From: CAYUNT01 sp964446285
Lineage (GTDB): Bacteria > Sumerlaeota > Sumerlaeia > SLMS01 > CAYUNT01
Reading direction: 5' to 3'
Length of the DNA stretch: 41,402 bases
Assembly (NCBI GenBank): GCA_964446285.1
Contig: CAYUNT010000013.1
Location: 1 to 41,402, forward strand
Below, in pieces: positions 33,553 through 41,294 of the stretch. The position numbers were made by a program, and so were the translations under genes. Each line of letters opens with the position of its first letter. Position 1 is the first letter of the stretch. Under the pieces are notes generated by a model that was not told the origin of the DNA, did not search any database, and saw only the letters and a list, made by a program, of their open reading frames with translations.

Positions 33553-35334
33553 ATCTTCGCGGTGAAAGATCACTGTCACTCCGCGGTCGGGTGCGGGCCA
33601 GGCAAAGGTTTTCACGGGCCGGAAACCGTGGCGCGCGGCGTTGTGCCATGCCTTGGATTTTTCCGGCGTTCCTTCGCGCGCGGCAAATGGATGCACAAAC
33701 CACTCCGCTTCGCGGGCGAGTCCAAGGCGGTCGGTGAAGAAATCGCGCCGCAGGCGGGCAGACACAGCGGGCGTCACAAGACCTTCCAAATCGAAAATCC
33801 GCCCCTGCGAAAAGTAGCCCAGGTGGCCGATTTCATGCGCGGCAATGACTGGCGCACCATCTTTGGCATCGTGCGCCTGCTCCTTGCCGTCCAGCGCCTT
33901 TCCGTCTTGCATCTCGCCATCCTCGCGCGCCTCGGTGTCTTTCTTCGCCCGTTCGTGTTCCGCGATATACGCCGCCGCGTCGCGATACATCTTTTGATTC
34001 GTCGTGATGCCATAGTGAGCGAGTCGGTAGTGGATATGCGCCGCATAGATGGGAATCTGCGGTCCGCACGCCGCAATCGCCAAAACAAACGCGGCCCCGG
34101 CGGCTGCGGCCGCGTGGTGGCTGCCAGGGCGCGTGTCTGGCGCCGCGCCTGATGCCAGCAGGCCCGAATCTGTTGCGTTTGGCTGATTGGATTCCGCCGA
34201 AAAAAATGCCCTGAAAGGGCTGAATAACACAGCCCAGGGCAAGCGAAGCGTCGCCCCGGGTTTTCGAGACGCCAACAACGGAATCGTCTGGCGCGGTTTT
34301 CGCTCTTCTTGCGAAAACCGTGACAGACGACGCGCATAAATCTGTTCGCAATGTTCCATGCCCCATTCCGCCGCCGCGCCGAGCGCCCGCGCCGCGAACA
34401 TGCACAACAGCAGAAGATGCGGCGTGTGATACCAATAAAAATCCGGTGCGCGTCCCGCCGCGAAAAACAACACATAGGCCACATAAAACGCCGTAATAGG
34501 CGCGTGGTCCCGCCGCCGCGCCAGCATGATAAATCCCGCGATCCCCGCCAGTCCGAGTGGATGGAACCGCCCAAACGCCGCGAACATGACTTTCAAATAC
34601 GCGCCCGCGAACAAACTGCTAAATGGCGTCGCGCGCGTCGCGACGGATTTCGCCAGGAGCGACTGCGGGATGGGCGATCCATAATAGGCCCAGAGCACCG
34701 CCGCCTGCGCCACGAGGAGCAGCGCGGGCGAGAGTCCGATGAGGATTTCGCGGCGGTCTTCGCGGCGGATGGCTGGCCACAGCGCGAACGTCCCCACCAC
34801 GCCCAGCGCCGCCACGCCATCGGGCCGCACTAGCGCCGCCAGCGTTCCCCAGGCCACGCACTCGACCGCGCGCCGCTGCCGCACCGCCGCCGAAAGCGCC
34901 CCAAACGCCGCCGCCAGGAACCATGCGCTTTCCATGCCCGCCACGGGGATTGTCAGCGGCGACATCCCGACCGCCAGCGCCCCCGCCAGCCAGAACCACC
35001 GTCCGCCTCCCGTGGCCTCCATCATCTGGCGCATCCGCCAAAGGATGAGGAACAGCATTGGCACATCGAGCGCCAGCGCCCAAGTCCAGGGTTGCGCGCC
35101 CAGCCGCATGCCAAGCGCGATAATCAATCCATAGAGCGGCGACGTCGTCCCGCAGACCCGCTCGCCCGGATTGAACACGAATCCAACGCCCTCCACCAGA
35201 TTCCGCGCATAGCGAAACGTGATAAAGGCATCGTCTTCGATTGTGCCGAACGCAAATCGCAGAGCCGCCCACGCGATTCCGAGCGCGATCAGGAAGATGT
35301 TTCGCGGCGTGGCCAGGCGGCGGACGAAGTTCAT
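33544..35334 (-). CDS. GT-C type membrane glycosyltransferase
   Basis: 596 residues from ATG 35334; a TTG eight codons upstream is less likely. About ten transmembrane helices. After the first, the loop IEDDAFITFRYARNLVEG (D34/D35) and VFNPGERVCGTTSPLYGL match GT-C enzymes of the AftB/ZomB sort, which use polyprenyl-phosphate sugars on the periplasmic side. A hydrophilic C-terminal part (about 450-596) contains a Lys/Glu/Asp-rich stretch. Residues about 357-379 (PGATLRLPWAVLFSPFRAF) are encoded by an inserted GCCCTGAAAGGGC-type repeat in a loop region. The stop codon lies in another repeat. It converges on the GT4 gene and diverges from the second GT-C gene. Confidence 0.82.
   Translation of the reverse strand: MNFVRRLATPRNIFLIALGIAWAALRFAFGTIEDDAFITFRYARNLVEGVGFVFNPGERVCGTTSPLYGLIIALGMRLGAQPWTWALALDVPMLFLILWRMRQMMEATGGGRWFWLAGALAVGMSPLTIPVAGMESAWFLAAAFGALSAAVRQRRAVECVAWGTLAALVRPDGVAALGVVGTFALWPAIRREDRREILIGLSPALLLVAQAAVLWAYYGSPIPQSLLAKSVATRATPFSSLFAGAYLKVMFAAFGRFHPLGLAGIAGFIMLARRRDHAPITAFYVAYVLFFAAGRAPDFYWYHTPHLLLLCMFAARALGAAAEWGMEHCEQIYARRLSRFSQEERKPRQTIPLLASRKPGATLRLPWAVLFSPFRAFFSAESNQPNATDSGLLASGAAPDTRPGSHHAAAAAGAAFVLAIAACGPQIPIYAAHIHYRLAHYGITTNQKMYRDAAAYIAEHERAKKDTEAREDGEMQDGKALDGKEQAHDAKDGAPVIAAHEIGHLGYFSQGRIFDLEGLVTPAVSARLRRDFFTDRLGLAREAEWFVHPFAAREGTPEKSKAWHNAARHGFRPVKTFAWPAPDRGVTVIFHREDKI
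34199..34265. repeat. GCCCTGAAAGGGC-type palindromic repeat inside a coding region
   Basis: The perfect hairpin GCCCTGAAAGGGC (34208-34220) is followed by AACACAGCCCAGGGC and a second imperfect stem ending CCCCGGG. I recognise this layout as a dispersed bacterial repeat. Here it lies in frame within the GT-C gene and is translated. Confidence 0.7.
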
Positions 35335-35383
35335 GGATAGGAACTGCGTAAACAGCAATTTTTTGTGCGATTCCCCGATCCCC

Positions 35384-35541
35384 TATCATTCGCCCCGCGA
35401 TTCATCGCGGGGTTAGCAAAAAAGACATGCGCTCTGAACCGTTTCAACGGTTTGTTTTACAGCGCGGCGAAAAACCGTTGAAACGGTTCTCAAAGAAAAT
35501 CCTCCTTGAAATCCCCGCGATGAATCGCGGGGCGAATGATA
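35384..35541. repeat. Perfect 29-bp inverted repeat with nested perfect 18-bp inverted repeat
   Basis: Outer arms 35384-35412 and 35513-35541 are exact reverse complements over 29 bases. Inner arms 35436-35453 (GAACCGTTTCAACGGTTT) and 35472-35489 are exact over 18. Each outer arm also contains a local palindrome, CCCCGCGATTCATCGCGGGG, and each inner arm an AACCGTT/AACGGTT hairpin. The element occupies the 421-base gap between divergent GT-C genes. It could be a REP/MITE-like unit or an invertible regulatory segment. I see no gene in 35542-35755. Confidence 0.9.
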
Positions 35542-35755
35542 ATAATCCGTCGGTTGCCTCGCTGGAGTCACTTTGTGCGGTTCCTGGATTTATTGAAGGG
35601 CAAAAACCTTTGGAATGGACCCGATGCGGGCCGGGCAGTAAAGTTCGCGCCGCTATGCCCGATTGCGCCGCGGATTGTCCCGCGGATTGTGCCCAGGTCC
35701 GGGTCCGTAGCGGCGCATGGCATTCCCCGCGTGCGAATTCTCTATGCCCGGCGCC

Positions 35756-37912
35756 ATGATGCAACGACTTCTGCGAATCACGCTTGTTCTAGCCATTCTA
35801 TCTCTGGCCGCGCTCGCGCTCGCAACGCTTGGGCGAAAGAGTTTTTGGCTTGATGAAATTTTGAAAGTCCTCGTGGCGGATCAGGCCACCTGGGCCGACG
35901 TCTGGCGCGTAATGCCGGCCGATCATCCGCCCTTGCTGTATGTGATCCTGCGCTATTGCGGAGGCGGAAGCGCGAACGAGGCGCTTCGGCGCATTCCCTC
36001 GGCGGTTTTCGGGCTTTTGACCATTTTGCCTATGGCGTGGCTGGCAGCAGGTGCGGCGGGGAATGCATCAAGAACTTCTGCGGAAAAAACGCTGCGACGC
36101 GGAAGCGAGCGCGCGAGCGAATGCGGGCGCGGGCGCGAAGGCTTTTTCCTCGGGGCGTCGGCGGCCTTGCTTCTGCTCGTCCATCCGCTCCATTTCCGCC
36201 TGACGCAAGAGGCGCTGCCCTACGCCCCCGTGGCATTCTGGCTGGCGCTCCACGCGGTCTGTGCCGTGGCATGGATGCGCAGCCTTATCGAAAAAGGCCG
36301 CGAGGGCGAAAGCCGCGGCGGCGGCAGCGGCGCGCGGTTGATTTGCGCGATTGGCGCGGCCCTAACGGCGCTTGCGGCCTTCGCGACGGCTTACGCGGCA
36401 GCGTTTTCGCTCGTTGCGATCTTTTTCGCCTCGGGCATCGCCGCCATCGATCGCAAAGGGCGGGAAGAAGGCGTAAAGTCGTCCTTTTCGCTGAAAATCC
36501 TTTTGGGATGGCTGCTTTGGGCCGTGGCGCTGGCTGGCGGCATGGCTTATATGCTCTGGCGGATGCGCGCGCTTGCCGGAACGCAAACCCGCTGGCTGTT
36601 TCCATCGCTCGGCGGCATGATGCTCACGCTCGCCGACGGTCTATTTGGACTGCGCGCGGACAATCCGGCCACATTGATTCTGTTTTTAATTCAGGCGGCG
36701 CTCGTCTGGCTCGGACTGCGCGAGACGAGGCGTTCGGGCGCGCTCATTCTACGCCTTTGCGCCGTGTGGTTGTTTCTCGGAGCCGGGCTTTTCCTCGCGT
36801 TTTTCTCCGTCCGCAACCGCTTTATCGCCCCGCGCGATTTCGAGCCGTATGTGATTCCATTGGTGATACTGGAGGTTGCGGGACTTGCCGCTGCCACCCG
36901 CTCGATGCTCCGCCGCCACGATGCCGAACTTCTCGCCGCCATCGGCGCTGCCGCCGTTGCCGCCACAGCGTTTTTTGTCATCTGGACGCGCGGCGTCGTT
37001 CCGGACCTTTACGAATACTACCACACCTCGGCCTATCGCGAGACGTTGGGCGACATCGCCGCGCAGGTTCACGAAGGCGAATCCGTCATCGCCCTCGCCG
37101 AGGGAGGTTTCACTCACTATTGCTACAACTACTATCGCGACCGCGTATTTCCCAGCGCGCCCGAATGCGAGGTGTTCGATCCGCGTTCCGCCAGCCAGGC
37201 CGCGCGGGTTTTTGCCGCCGACCGCGTGTTTCTTGTTCCACTTGTTTTTGGCGCATCGCCCCCCCCGCTCATGTTTTCCCTGGGATTGCGGGCGTTTCAC
37301 GGCCGCGAGCCATCGCGCGAAGAAGCCATGCGCCTCTATTCCGTTTCGCCCGTCTTTGCGCCGTTGCCCGACGATGGCGTGATCGACATCGGACGCCCGG
37401 GCGATTCACAATGGCTTTTCGGCGGGTTTTACGATGCCGAATCCTGGGGGCCGGATACCACCCTTCGCTGGACGCGTCCATCCGCCCGCGTTGCCTTCGC
37501 GCTCGATCCGCCGCGCGCCGCCCGCACACGCGCCATCCGCATTCGCCTCTTTCCATACGAATCCCTCAAGGAGGCTTCCAAAGGCGCGGCGACGCCCTCG
37601 GCGCCACCCCTGCGGCGCTTTGAATTCCTCGTCAACGGACGCTCGGCGGGCGTCCGCGAGTGCCCCGCGCAAGCCATGTCCGACCTCGAATATCCGGTTT
37701 CGCTTCATGCCGGGCCGGTCATCCTCACCCTCACGACGCCAGACCCGCCCGGGCATGCGCCGGGAGACACGCGCCTTCTTTCCGCGGCCATCGACCGCAT
37801 TGCGCTTCTGGAGGAAGACGCGCCCGCCTCAAATACTCACTTGACAGACCACGGGTTGAATGGAGGACTTCACGAGGATTTGCGGCAGGCGCCGCCAGGC
37901 AATACCCACTGA
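35756..37912 (+). CDS. GT-C type (family 39-like) membrane glycosyltransferase
   Basis: About 718 residues from ATG 35756; ATG 35759, 35744 and 35717 are alternatives, none with a clear ribosome-binding site. About ten helices. The first periplasmic loop has SFWLDEILKVL (D33, E34) and later MPADHPPLLYVILRY, the pattern of dolichyl/polyprenyl-phosphate sugar transferases related to ArnT and PMT. A soluble C-terminal domain (about 440-718) may bind carbohydrate. A basic low-complexity insert (about 103-125, KTLRRGSERASECGRGREG) interrupts the helix region. It starts the second half of the glycan cluster. Confidence 0.82.
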   Translation: MMQRLLRITLVLAILSLAALALATLGRKSFWLDEILKVLVADQATWADVWRVMPADHPPLLYVILRYCGGGSANEALRRIPSAVFGLLTILPMAWLAAGAAGNASRTSAEKTLRRGSERASECGRGREGFFLGASAALLLLVHPLHFRLTQEALPYAPVAFWLALHAVCAVAWMRSLIEKGREGESRGGGSGARLICAIGAALTALAAFATAYAAAFSLVAIFFASGIAAIDRKGREEGVKSSFSLKILLGWLLWAVALAGGMAYMLWRMRALAGTQTRWLFPSLGGMMLTLADGLFGLRADNPATLILFLIQAALVWLGLRETRRSGALILRLCAVWLFLGAGLFLAFFSVRNRFIAPRDFEPYVIPLVILEVAGLAAATRSMLRRHDAELLAAIGAAAVAATAFFVIWTRGVVPDLYEYYHTSAYRETLGDIAAQVHEGESVIALAEGGFTHYCYNYYRDRVFPSAPECEVFDPRSASQAARVFAADRVFLVPLVFGASPPPLMFSLGLRAFHGREPSREEAMRLYSVSPVFAPLPDDGVIDIGRPGDSQWLFGGFYDAESWGPDTTLRWTRPSARVAFALDPPRAARTRAIRIRLFPYESLKEASKGAATPSAPPLRRFEFLVNGRSAGVRECPAQAMSDLEYPVSLHAGPVILTLTTPDPPGHAPGDTRLLSAAIDRIALLEEDAPASNTHLTDHGLNGGLHEDLRQAPPGNTH

Positions 37913-38019
37913 AATTCCATTGGGTGTTCGCCTGCTGGAGGGGGTCCGGTCTTCTGAGCGCGATTGCTGGCCTGCTCAGGCCGCGTTTTCTGTTTTGCCA
38001 AACTTCACCCGATTGCAAT

Positions 38020-38850
38020 ATGCCGTCTTCTTTCAATAAATCTATGCGCCGATCCGGAGATTCCCTCCTGCTTTCGCCCAGCCGCCCCCACATTATCCTG
38101 TGTTGCGACTGCGAAGGCACCGAGGCGCAAATCCGCCGGATGTGGAAGAGCATCGAACGAGCGGGCGTGGCGGCGAATTTCTTTTTCGTCGGTGAGACGG
38201 CCCGCGCCTATCCGGCCCTTGTGCGCGAAATTGCCGCCACGCATCAGGTGGAAAGCCACACCATGCGCCACCTCGATTTGCGCCGCATGGGAAAACGCGG
38301 GCAGCGGCGCGAGATTCTCGATGGCCGCCGCGCGGTCGAGGACATCATCAGCCGCCCCACGCGCGGATTCCGTGCTCCGTGCCACAGTTTCAATGCCCAC
38401 ACCGTCGAAATCCTCAACGAAGAGGGATTTGTTTTCGACGCCAGCCGCCTCTATTACCGCTGGTATTCGATGGGCGGCGTGATCGAAATCACGCCATCGT
38501 GGTTCCGCGAATGGATGCCGCTTTACGGACGCCTGGGCATCCGCCCCGGCCCGGCATTCCAAATCATGAAATGGCACGTGATGGCGCGCCGTCTCAGCGT
38601 CTTGCCCGCGCATCCGCACTATTCGGGCCAATCGGCGGAGTTCGCCAAAGCCTTCGAGGATTTCCTGCGCTGGTGCCTGGCGCGGCGCGCGGTCTTCTGG
38701 CCGATTGACAAGTATCTTGCCGTCGCGCGCGGCGTCGAATGCCCGGCGTGGATTTCGCCACTCGGGCCATCGCTCGCGCCGCGGACGCCGCGAACGTCCC
38801 ACGCCATAGCTAGCGCCAAACCTCGCGTGGGTCAAATGGAGCAGGTTTGA
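38020..38850 (+). CDS. Polysaccharide deacetylase (NodB homology domain)
   Basis: 276 residues from ATG 38020; upstream frame sequence overlaps the previous gene and looks non-coding. NodB-type enzymes remove N- or O-acetyl groups from glycans with a metal held by Asp-His-His. Motif 1 is CCDCEGT (D30 with E32 where the common form is TFDDG), motif 2 is ESHTMRHLDL (H80, H84), and motif 3 is RGFRAPCHSFN (R115 to N125). The CDCEG variant resembles the branch that includes PuuE-like and polysaccharide-biosynthesis deacetylases. No signal peptide, so probably cytoplasmic. The methyltransferase gene follows after 13 bases. Confidence 0.87.
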   Translation: MPSSFNKSMRRSGDSLLLSPSRPHIILCCDCEGTEAQIRRMWKSIERAGVAANFFFVGETARAYPALVREIAATHQVESHTMRHLDLRRMGKRGQRREILDGRRAVEDIISRPTRGFRAPCHSFNAHTVEILNEEGFVFDASRLYYRWYSMGGVIEITPSWFREWMPLYGRLGIRPGPAFQIMKWHVMARRLSVLPAHPHYSGQSAEFAKAFEDFLRWCLARRAVFWPIDKYLAVARGVECPAWISPLGPSLAPRTPRTSHAIASAKPRVGQMEQV

Positions 38851-38863
38851 CGCAGAGACTACC

Positions 38864-39583
38864 ATGACGACGACCAAACCCGATCGCAATCAGGCGCGCG
38901 CGTCGTATTGGGACGCGAAAATCCGCCGCTGGGCCGAATCATGCTACACGCGCCAGCGAGGCGATATGATGTCGCGCCTGCGCCGTTCGATCGACGCGCG
39001 CAAGGAAGAAGCCAAGCACCTCTTGCGCGAACGCCTTCGCCCCGGCTTCACGTTGCTTGATCTCGGATGCGGCGCGGGACAATTTGCCATCGAGGCTGTG
39101 CGCGAATGCGGCGCGGCGCGGGCCATCGGGCGCGATTTTAGCGCGGAGGCAATTCGCATGGCCGAACGCCTGCGCGACGAGGCCGGCCTTGCTCCCAAAC
39201 AGGTCCGCTTCGAGGTCGCGGGCGCCGAGGCGCCGATTCCCGCGGATGTGGATGTCGTCACGGGCCTCGGGCTGCTCGACTGGCTCGATCCTGATCAAAT
39301 TGACGCCTTGTTTGCGCGCCTGCGCGGGCGGAAGATCATTATGAGCTTCAGTGAGCAAGACGGCTCCGTGGCGGAAATCGTCCACCGCGTGTATTTGGTT
39401 TGGCGGCTGCGCGTAATGCGGCGGGGCGTGCGCGCCTATCATCACAAGCGCGCCTTTATGCTCGAACTGGCCGCGCGCCACGGACTGGGCGCAGTGGAAA
39501 TTGCCGCCTCGCCTTCCATGCGATTCGGGCGGCTTTTGCACAACCTGCCGCCACCCGCCTCAGAATCGCAGGCCAGACAATGA
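38864..39583 (+). CDS. Class I SAM-dependent methyltransferase
   Basis: 239 residues. Motif I TLLDLGCGAGQFAIE is at about 63-77, with GRDFSAEAIRMAERLR as the acidic second strand. VDVVTGLGLLDWLDPDQID follows as the post-II region. The C-terminal half (SEQDGSVAEIVHRVYLVWRLRV) differs from common families. It overlaps functionally with the glycan cluster by position, 13 bases after the deacetylase, so it may methylate a sugar or lipid intermediate; that is inference. Confidence 0.85.
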   Translation: MTTTKPDRNQARASYWDAKIRRWAESCYTRQRGDMMSRLRRSIDARKEEAKHLLRERLRPGFTLLDLGCGAGQFAIEAVRECGAARAIGRDFSAEAIRMAERLRDEAGLAPKQVRFEVAGAEAPIPADVDVVTGLGLLDWLDPDQIDALFARLRGRKIIMSFSEQDGSVAEIVHRVYLVWRLRVMRRGVRAYHHKRAFMLELAARHGLGAVEIAASPSMRFGRLLHNLPPPASESQARQ

Positions 39584-39611
39584 AAACACCCGCCAGTGTC
39601 CGCCTCGTGTG

Positions 39612-39700
39612 TCTCATTCGTCCCGCAGGTCCCATAAGTCCCATAAGTCTCATAAGTCCCATAAGTCTCATAAGTCCCATACGTCCCATTTTCCCAATTC
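39612..39700. repeat. 9-bp tandem repeat (TCCCATAAG)n
   Basis: About nine units of TCCCATAAG or TCTCATAAG lie head to tail between the two methyltransferase genes. They end about 25 bases before the second start. The unit is the same as at 9328-9400 and, on the other strand, 4879-4925. The open frame from 39501 reads through it as SHK repeats and is not part of the gene. Confidence 0.85.
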
Positions 39701-39722
39701 ATCAGCGCGCATCAGCCCCAAA

Positions 39723-40340
39723 ATGACTCCTGAAAATCGCAATCCTGTGCGGCGGTATTTCGATGCGGAAGCGGGCGACTATTCGCATCGCTCGGGCGCG
39801 GGGATATGGAAACACCTTCGCGAGCGCGAGGCCGCCGCGTTGTTCGACCTCTTGCAGCCGCGCCCGGGCGAGGCGATTCTCGACGCTGGATGCGGGTCGG
39901 GCTTTTATACGGAAATGCTTTTGCGGATGGGGGCGCGGACCACGGCGCTCGATCTTTCGCCCGCGATGCTCGATGCGCTGCGCCAGCGTCATCCGGATGT
40001 GCCTGTCATCGAGGCGGACCTGGAAGACGTCCACCTCGAACCCGTGTATGACCGGATTGTTTGCGCGGGGGCGCTGGAATTCGGCAGCGATCCGGCGCTG
40101 GCCATTCGCAATCTGGCCGCGGGCTTGCGTCCCGATGGACCGGGGACATTAGTGATTTTGCTGCCGCGCCTTTCGCTGGCTGGATTGGGATACCAGATTT
40201 TTCACCAGCGCCACGGCATGAAAATCCACCTGTTTCGCCGCGCGGACGTCCAGCGATTTGTTCGCGAAACCGGCTCGCTCGAAATCGAGACGATTCGCAA
40301 AGTGACATTCAACTTTGCGGTCCGCGCGCGCCGGAAATAG
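39723..40340 (+). CDS. Class I SAM-dependent methyltransferase (type 11)
   Basis: 205 residues from ATG 39723. Motif I AILDAGCGSGFYTEML is at about 51-66, the acidic TALDLSPAML follows, then VIEADLEDVHLEPVYDRIVCAGALEF and LRPDGPGTLVILLP. The N-terminal RRYFDAEAGDY is typical of small-molecule or quinone/glycan methyltransferases (UbiE/BioC-like layout). The end of the protein, KIHLFRRADVQRFVRETG, is normal. It is the last gene of the glycan cluster; the substrate is unknown. Confidence 0.87.
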   Translation: MTPENRNPVRRYFDAEAGDYSHRSGAGIWKHLREREAAALFDLLQPRPGEAILDAGCGSGFYTEMLLRMGARTTALDLSPAMLDALRQRHPDVPVIEADLEDVHLEPVYDRIVCAGALEFGSDPALAIRNLAAGLRPDGPGTLVILLPRLSLAGLGYQIFHQRHGMKIHLFRRADVQRFVRETGSLEIETIRKVTFNFAVRARRK

Positions 40341-40341
40341 G

Positions 40342-40433
40342 AATCCGCGGAAGATTTTTTACCACGAAAAACGCGAAAAACACGAAAGAAGAAATGGATT
40401 CCTTTTCGTTCCTTTCATCTTTTTCGTGATCCA
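40342..40433. terminator. CACGAAAAACGCGAAAA inverted-repeat element between convergent genes
   Basis: CCACGAAAAACGCGAAAAACACGAAAGAAGAAATGGATTCC pairs imperfectly with the following CCTTTTCGTTCCTTTCATCTTTTTCGTG. The hairpin has A- and T-runs and lies between the convergent methyltransferase and small minus-strand gene. It has the same position and composition as 33459-33552. Confidence 0.55.
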
Positions 40434-40477
40434 AAGAGCTGAAATTACCCCCAATTACTGTCTTTGCCATCCTTTAC

Positions 40478-40675
40478 TCAAGCGTGCTTGGTAATCATTT
40501 CTCGAACCTTGGGAACCAGCTCATTTGGAATCTCCGTAAAGGTTTGTGAAGAATCCTCACAGGTGGCTTCGTCTTCAGCAAGCGCTTCTTCGGGCGATTG
40601 ATACTCGTTATGATCGAGAACCTTGCGCACACGCTCCTCGTTCCATCCGGCTGGGAATTTCTTTGATTCTCTCAT
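40478..40675 (-). CDS. Small acidic protein, possible antitoxin
   Basis: 65 residues. FPAGWNEERVRKVLDHNEYQSPEEALAEDEA followed by FTEIPNELVPKVREMITKHA is a pattern I have seen in small proteins of unknown function, often near toxin genes. The acidic centre and helical ends fit a DNA-free or flexible antitoxin. No toxin gene is adjacent here. It lies 37 bases from the VapB-like sequence on the same strand, so both may be remnants of one unit. Function is not assigned. Confidence 0.6.
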   Translation of the reverse strand: MRESKKFPAGWNEERVRKVLDHNEYQSPEEALAEDEATCEDSSQTFTEIPNELVPKVREMITKHA

Positions 40676-40712
40676 GTTGTTTGCTTTCGGCGTTGCCCCT
40701 AAAGTGACAACA

Positions 40713-40892
40713 TCAGTCCTTCCTCATCTCCTCCAAATCGCCATCCCATTGGACCTTGCCTCGGAGGCGGCGGAGGCGCTGCTGGGCATGAATCTGAATC
40801 AACAACCGCAGGCCGGATTCAATGGCGGACTTTTGGGTTCGGCATCCGCTCAATTGCAGTGCGCGAGACATCAGAGCGTCGTCGATTGTCAC
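40713..40892 (-). pseudogene. Orphan VapB-type antitoxin, probably degraded at its 5' end
   Basis: VTIDDALMSRALQLSGCRTQKSAIESGLRLLIQIHAQQRLRRLRGKVQWDGDLEEMRKD is the complete body of a VapB/DUF2191-type ribbon-helix-helix antitoxin. The normal opening Met is missing: the codons before GTG 40892 read RRIS, with ATA where ATG would be expected. GTG 40892 could serve, but it lies inside the first strand. GGGAGG upstream may be the old ribosome-binding site. The usual overlapping VapC toxin gene is absent; the next minus-strand gene is the 65-residue protein. I read it as a remnant or an orphan antitoxin. Confidence 0.65.
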
Positions 40893-41294
40893 GGATATGC
40901 GCCTGGTGCGCCTCCCTTTCGCTCGGCGGTTGGATATGCCAACGCAGGGTGGCGGGCCAAGGCCGAATCCAGGGGAAGGTGGCTTGGGGAAGGCGGCGGG
41001 ATGTTCCAAATGGAACAGCGCGAGGGCGGATTGGGTCATATTGTGTAGGACCCCATGGCGGCGTGGGCGCTTCGCATCGGCGATGCCAGGCGGGAGGAAA
41101 TGAAGCCCCAACGACAGCCAAGCCGCATTCAGGCGCATTTTCCGGCTGTTGGAGCCGCGCCGGAATATCCTGCCAGCGCCAGCAACACGCATCAGGCATG
41201 GATTTTGCATTTCGCCCCCCCTAGGGACTTGGTGGTCTGGATTGGATTGCAGCGCGGAGCCGAAATAAGGAACCAGAAGGGGGAGAGTCACACC
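40893..41294. other. Intergenic region, no convincing gene
   Basis: The minus-strand frame of the VapB-like sequence remains open to 41291, but the added ~130 residues are Pro/Arg-rich and unlike any antitoxin. The final 100 bases should hold the promoter of the rightmost gene. No hairpin or repeat stands out. Confidence 0.45.

Noticed and set aside
37660..38019. 120-residue extension of the deacetylase
   Set aside because: The first part overlaps the previous gene in another frame and the rest has no protein-like pattern; NodB motifs begin after ATG 38020.
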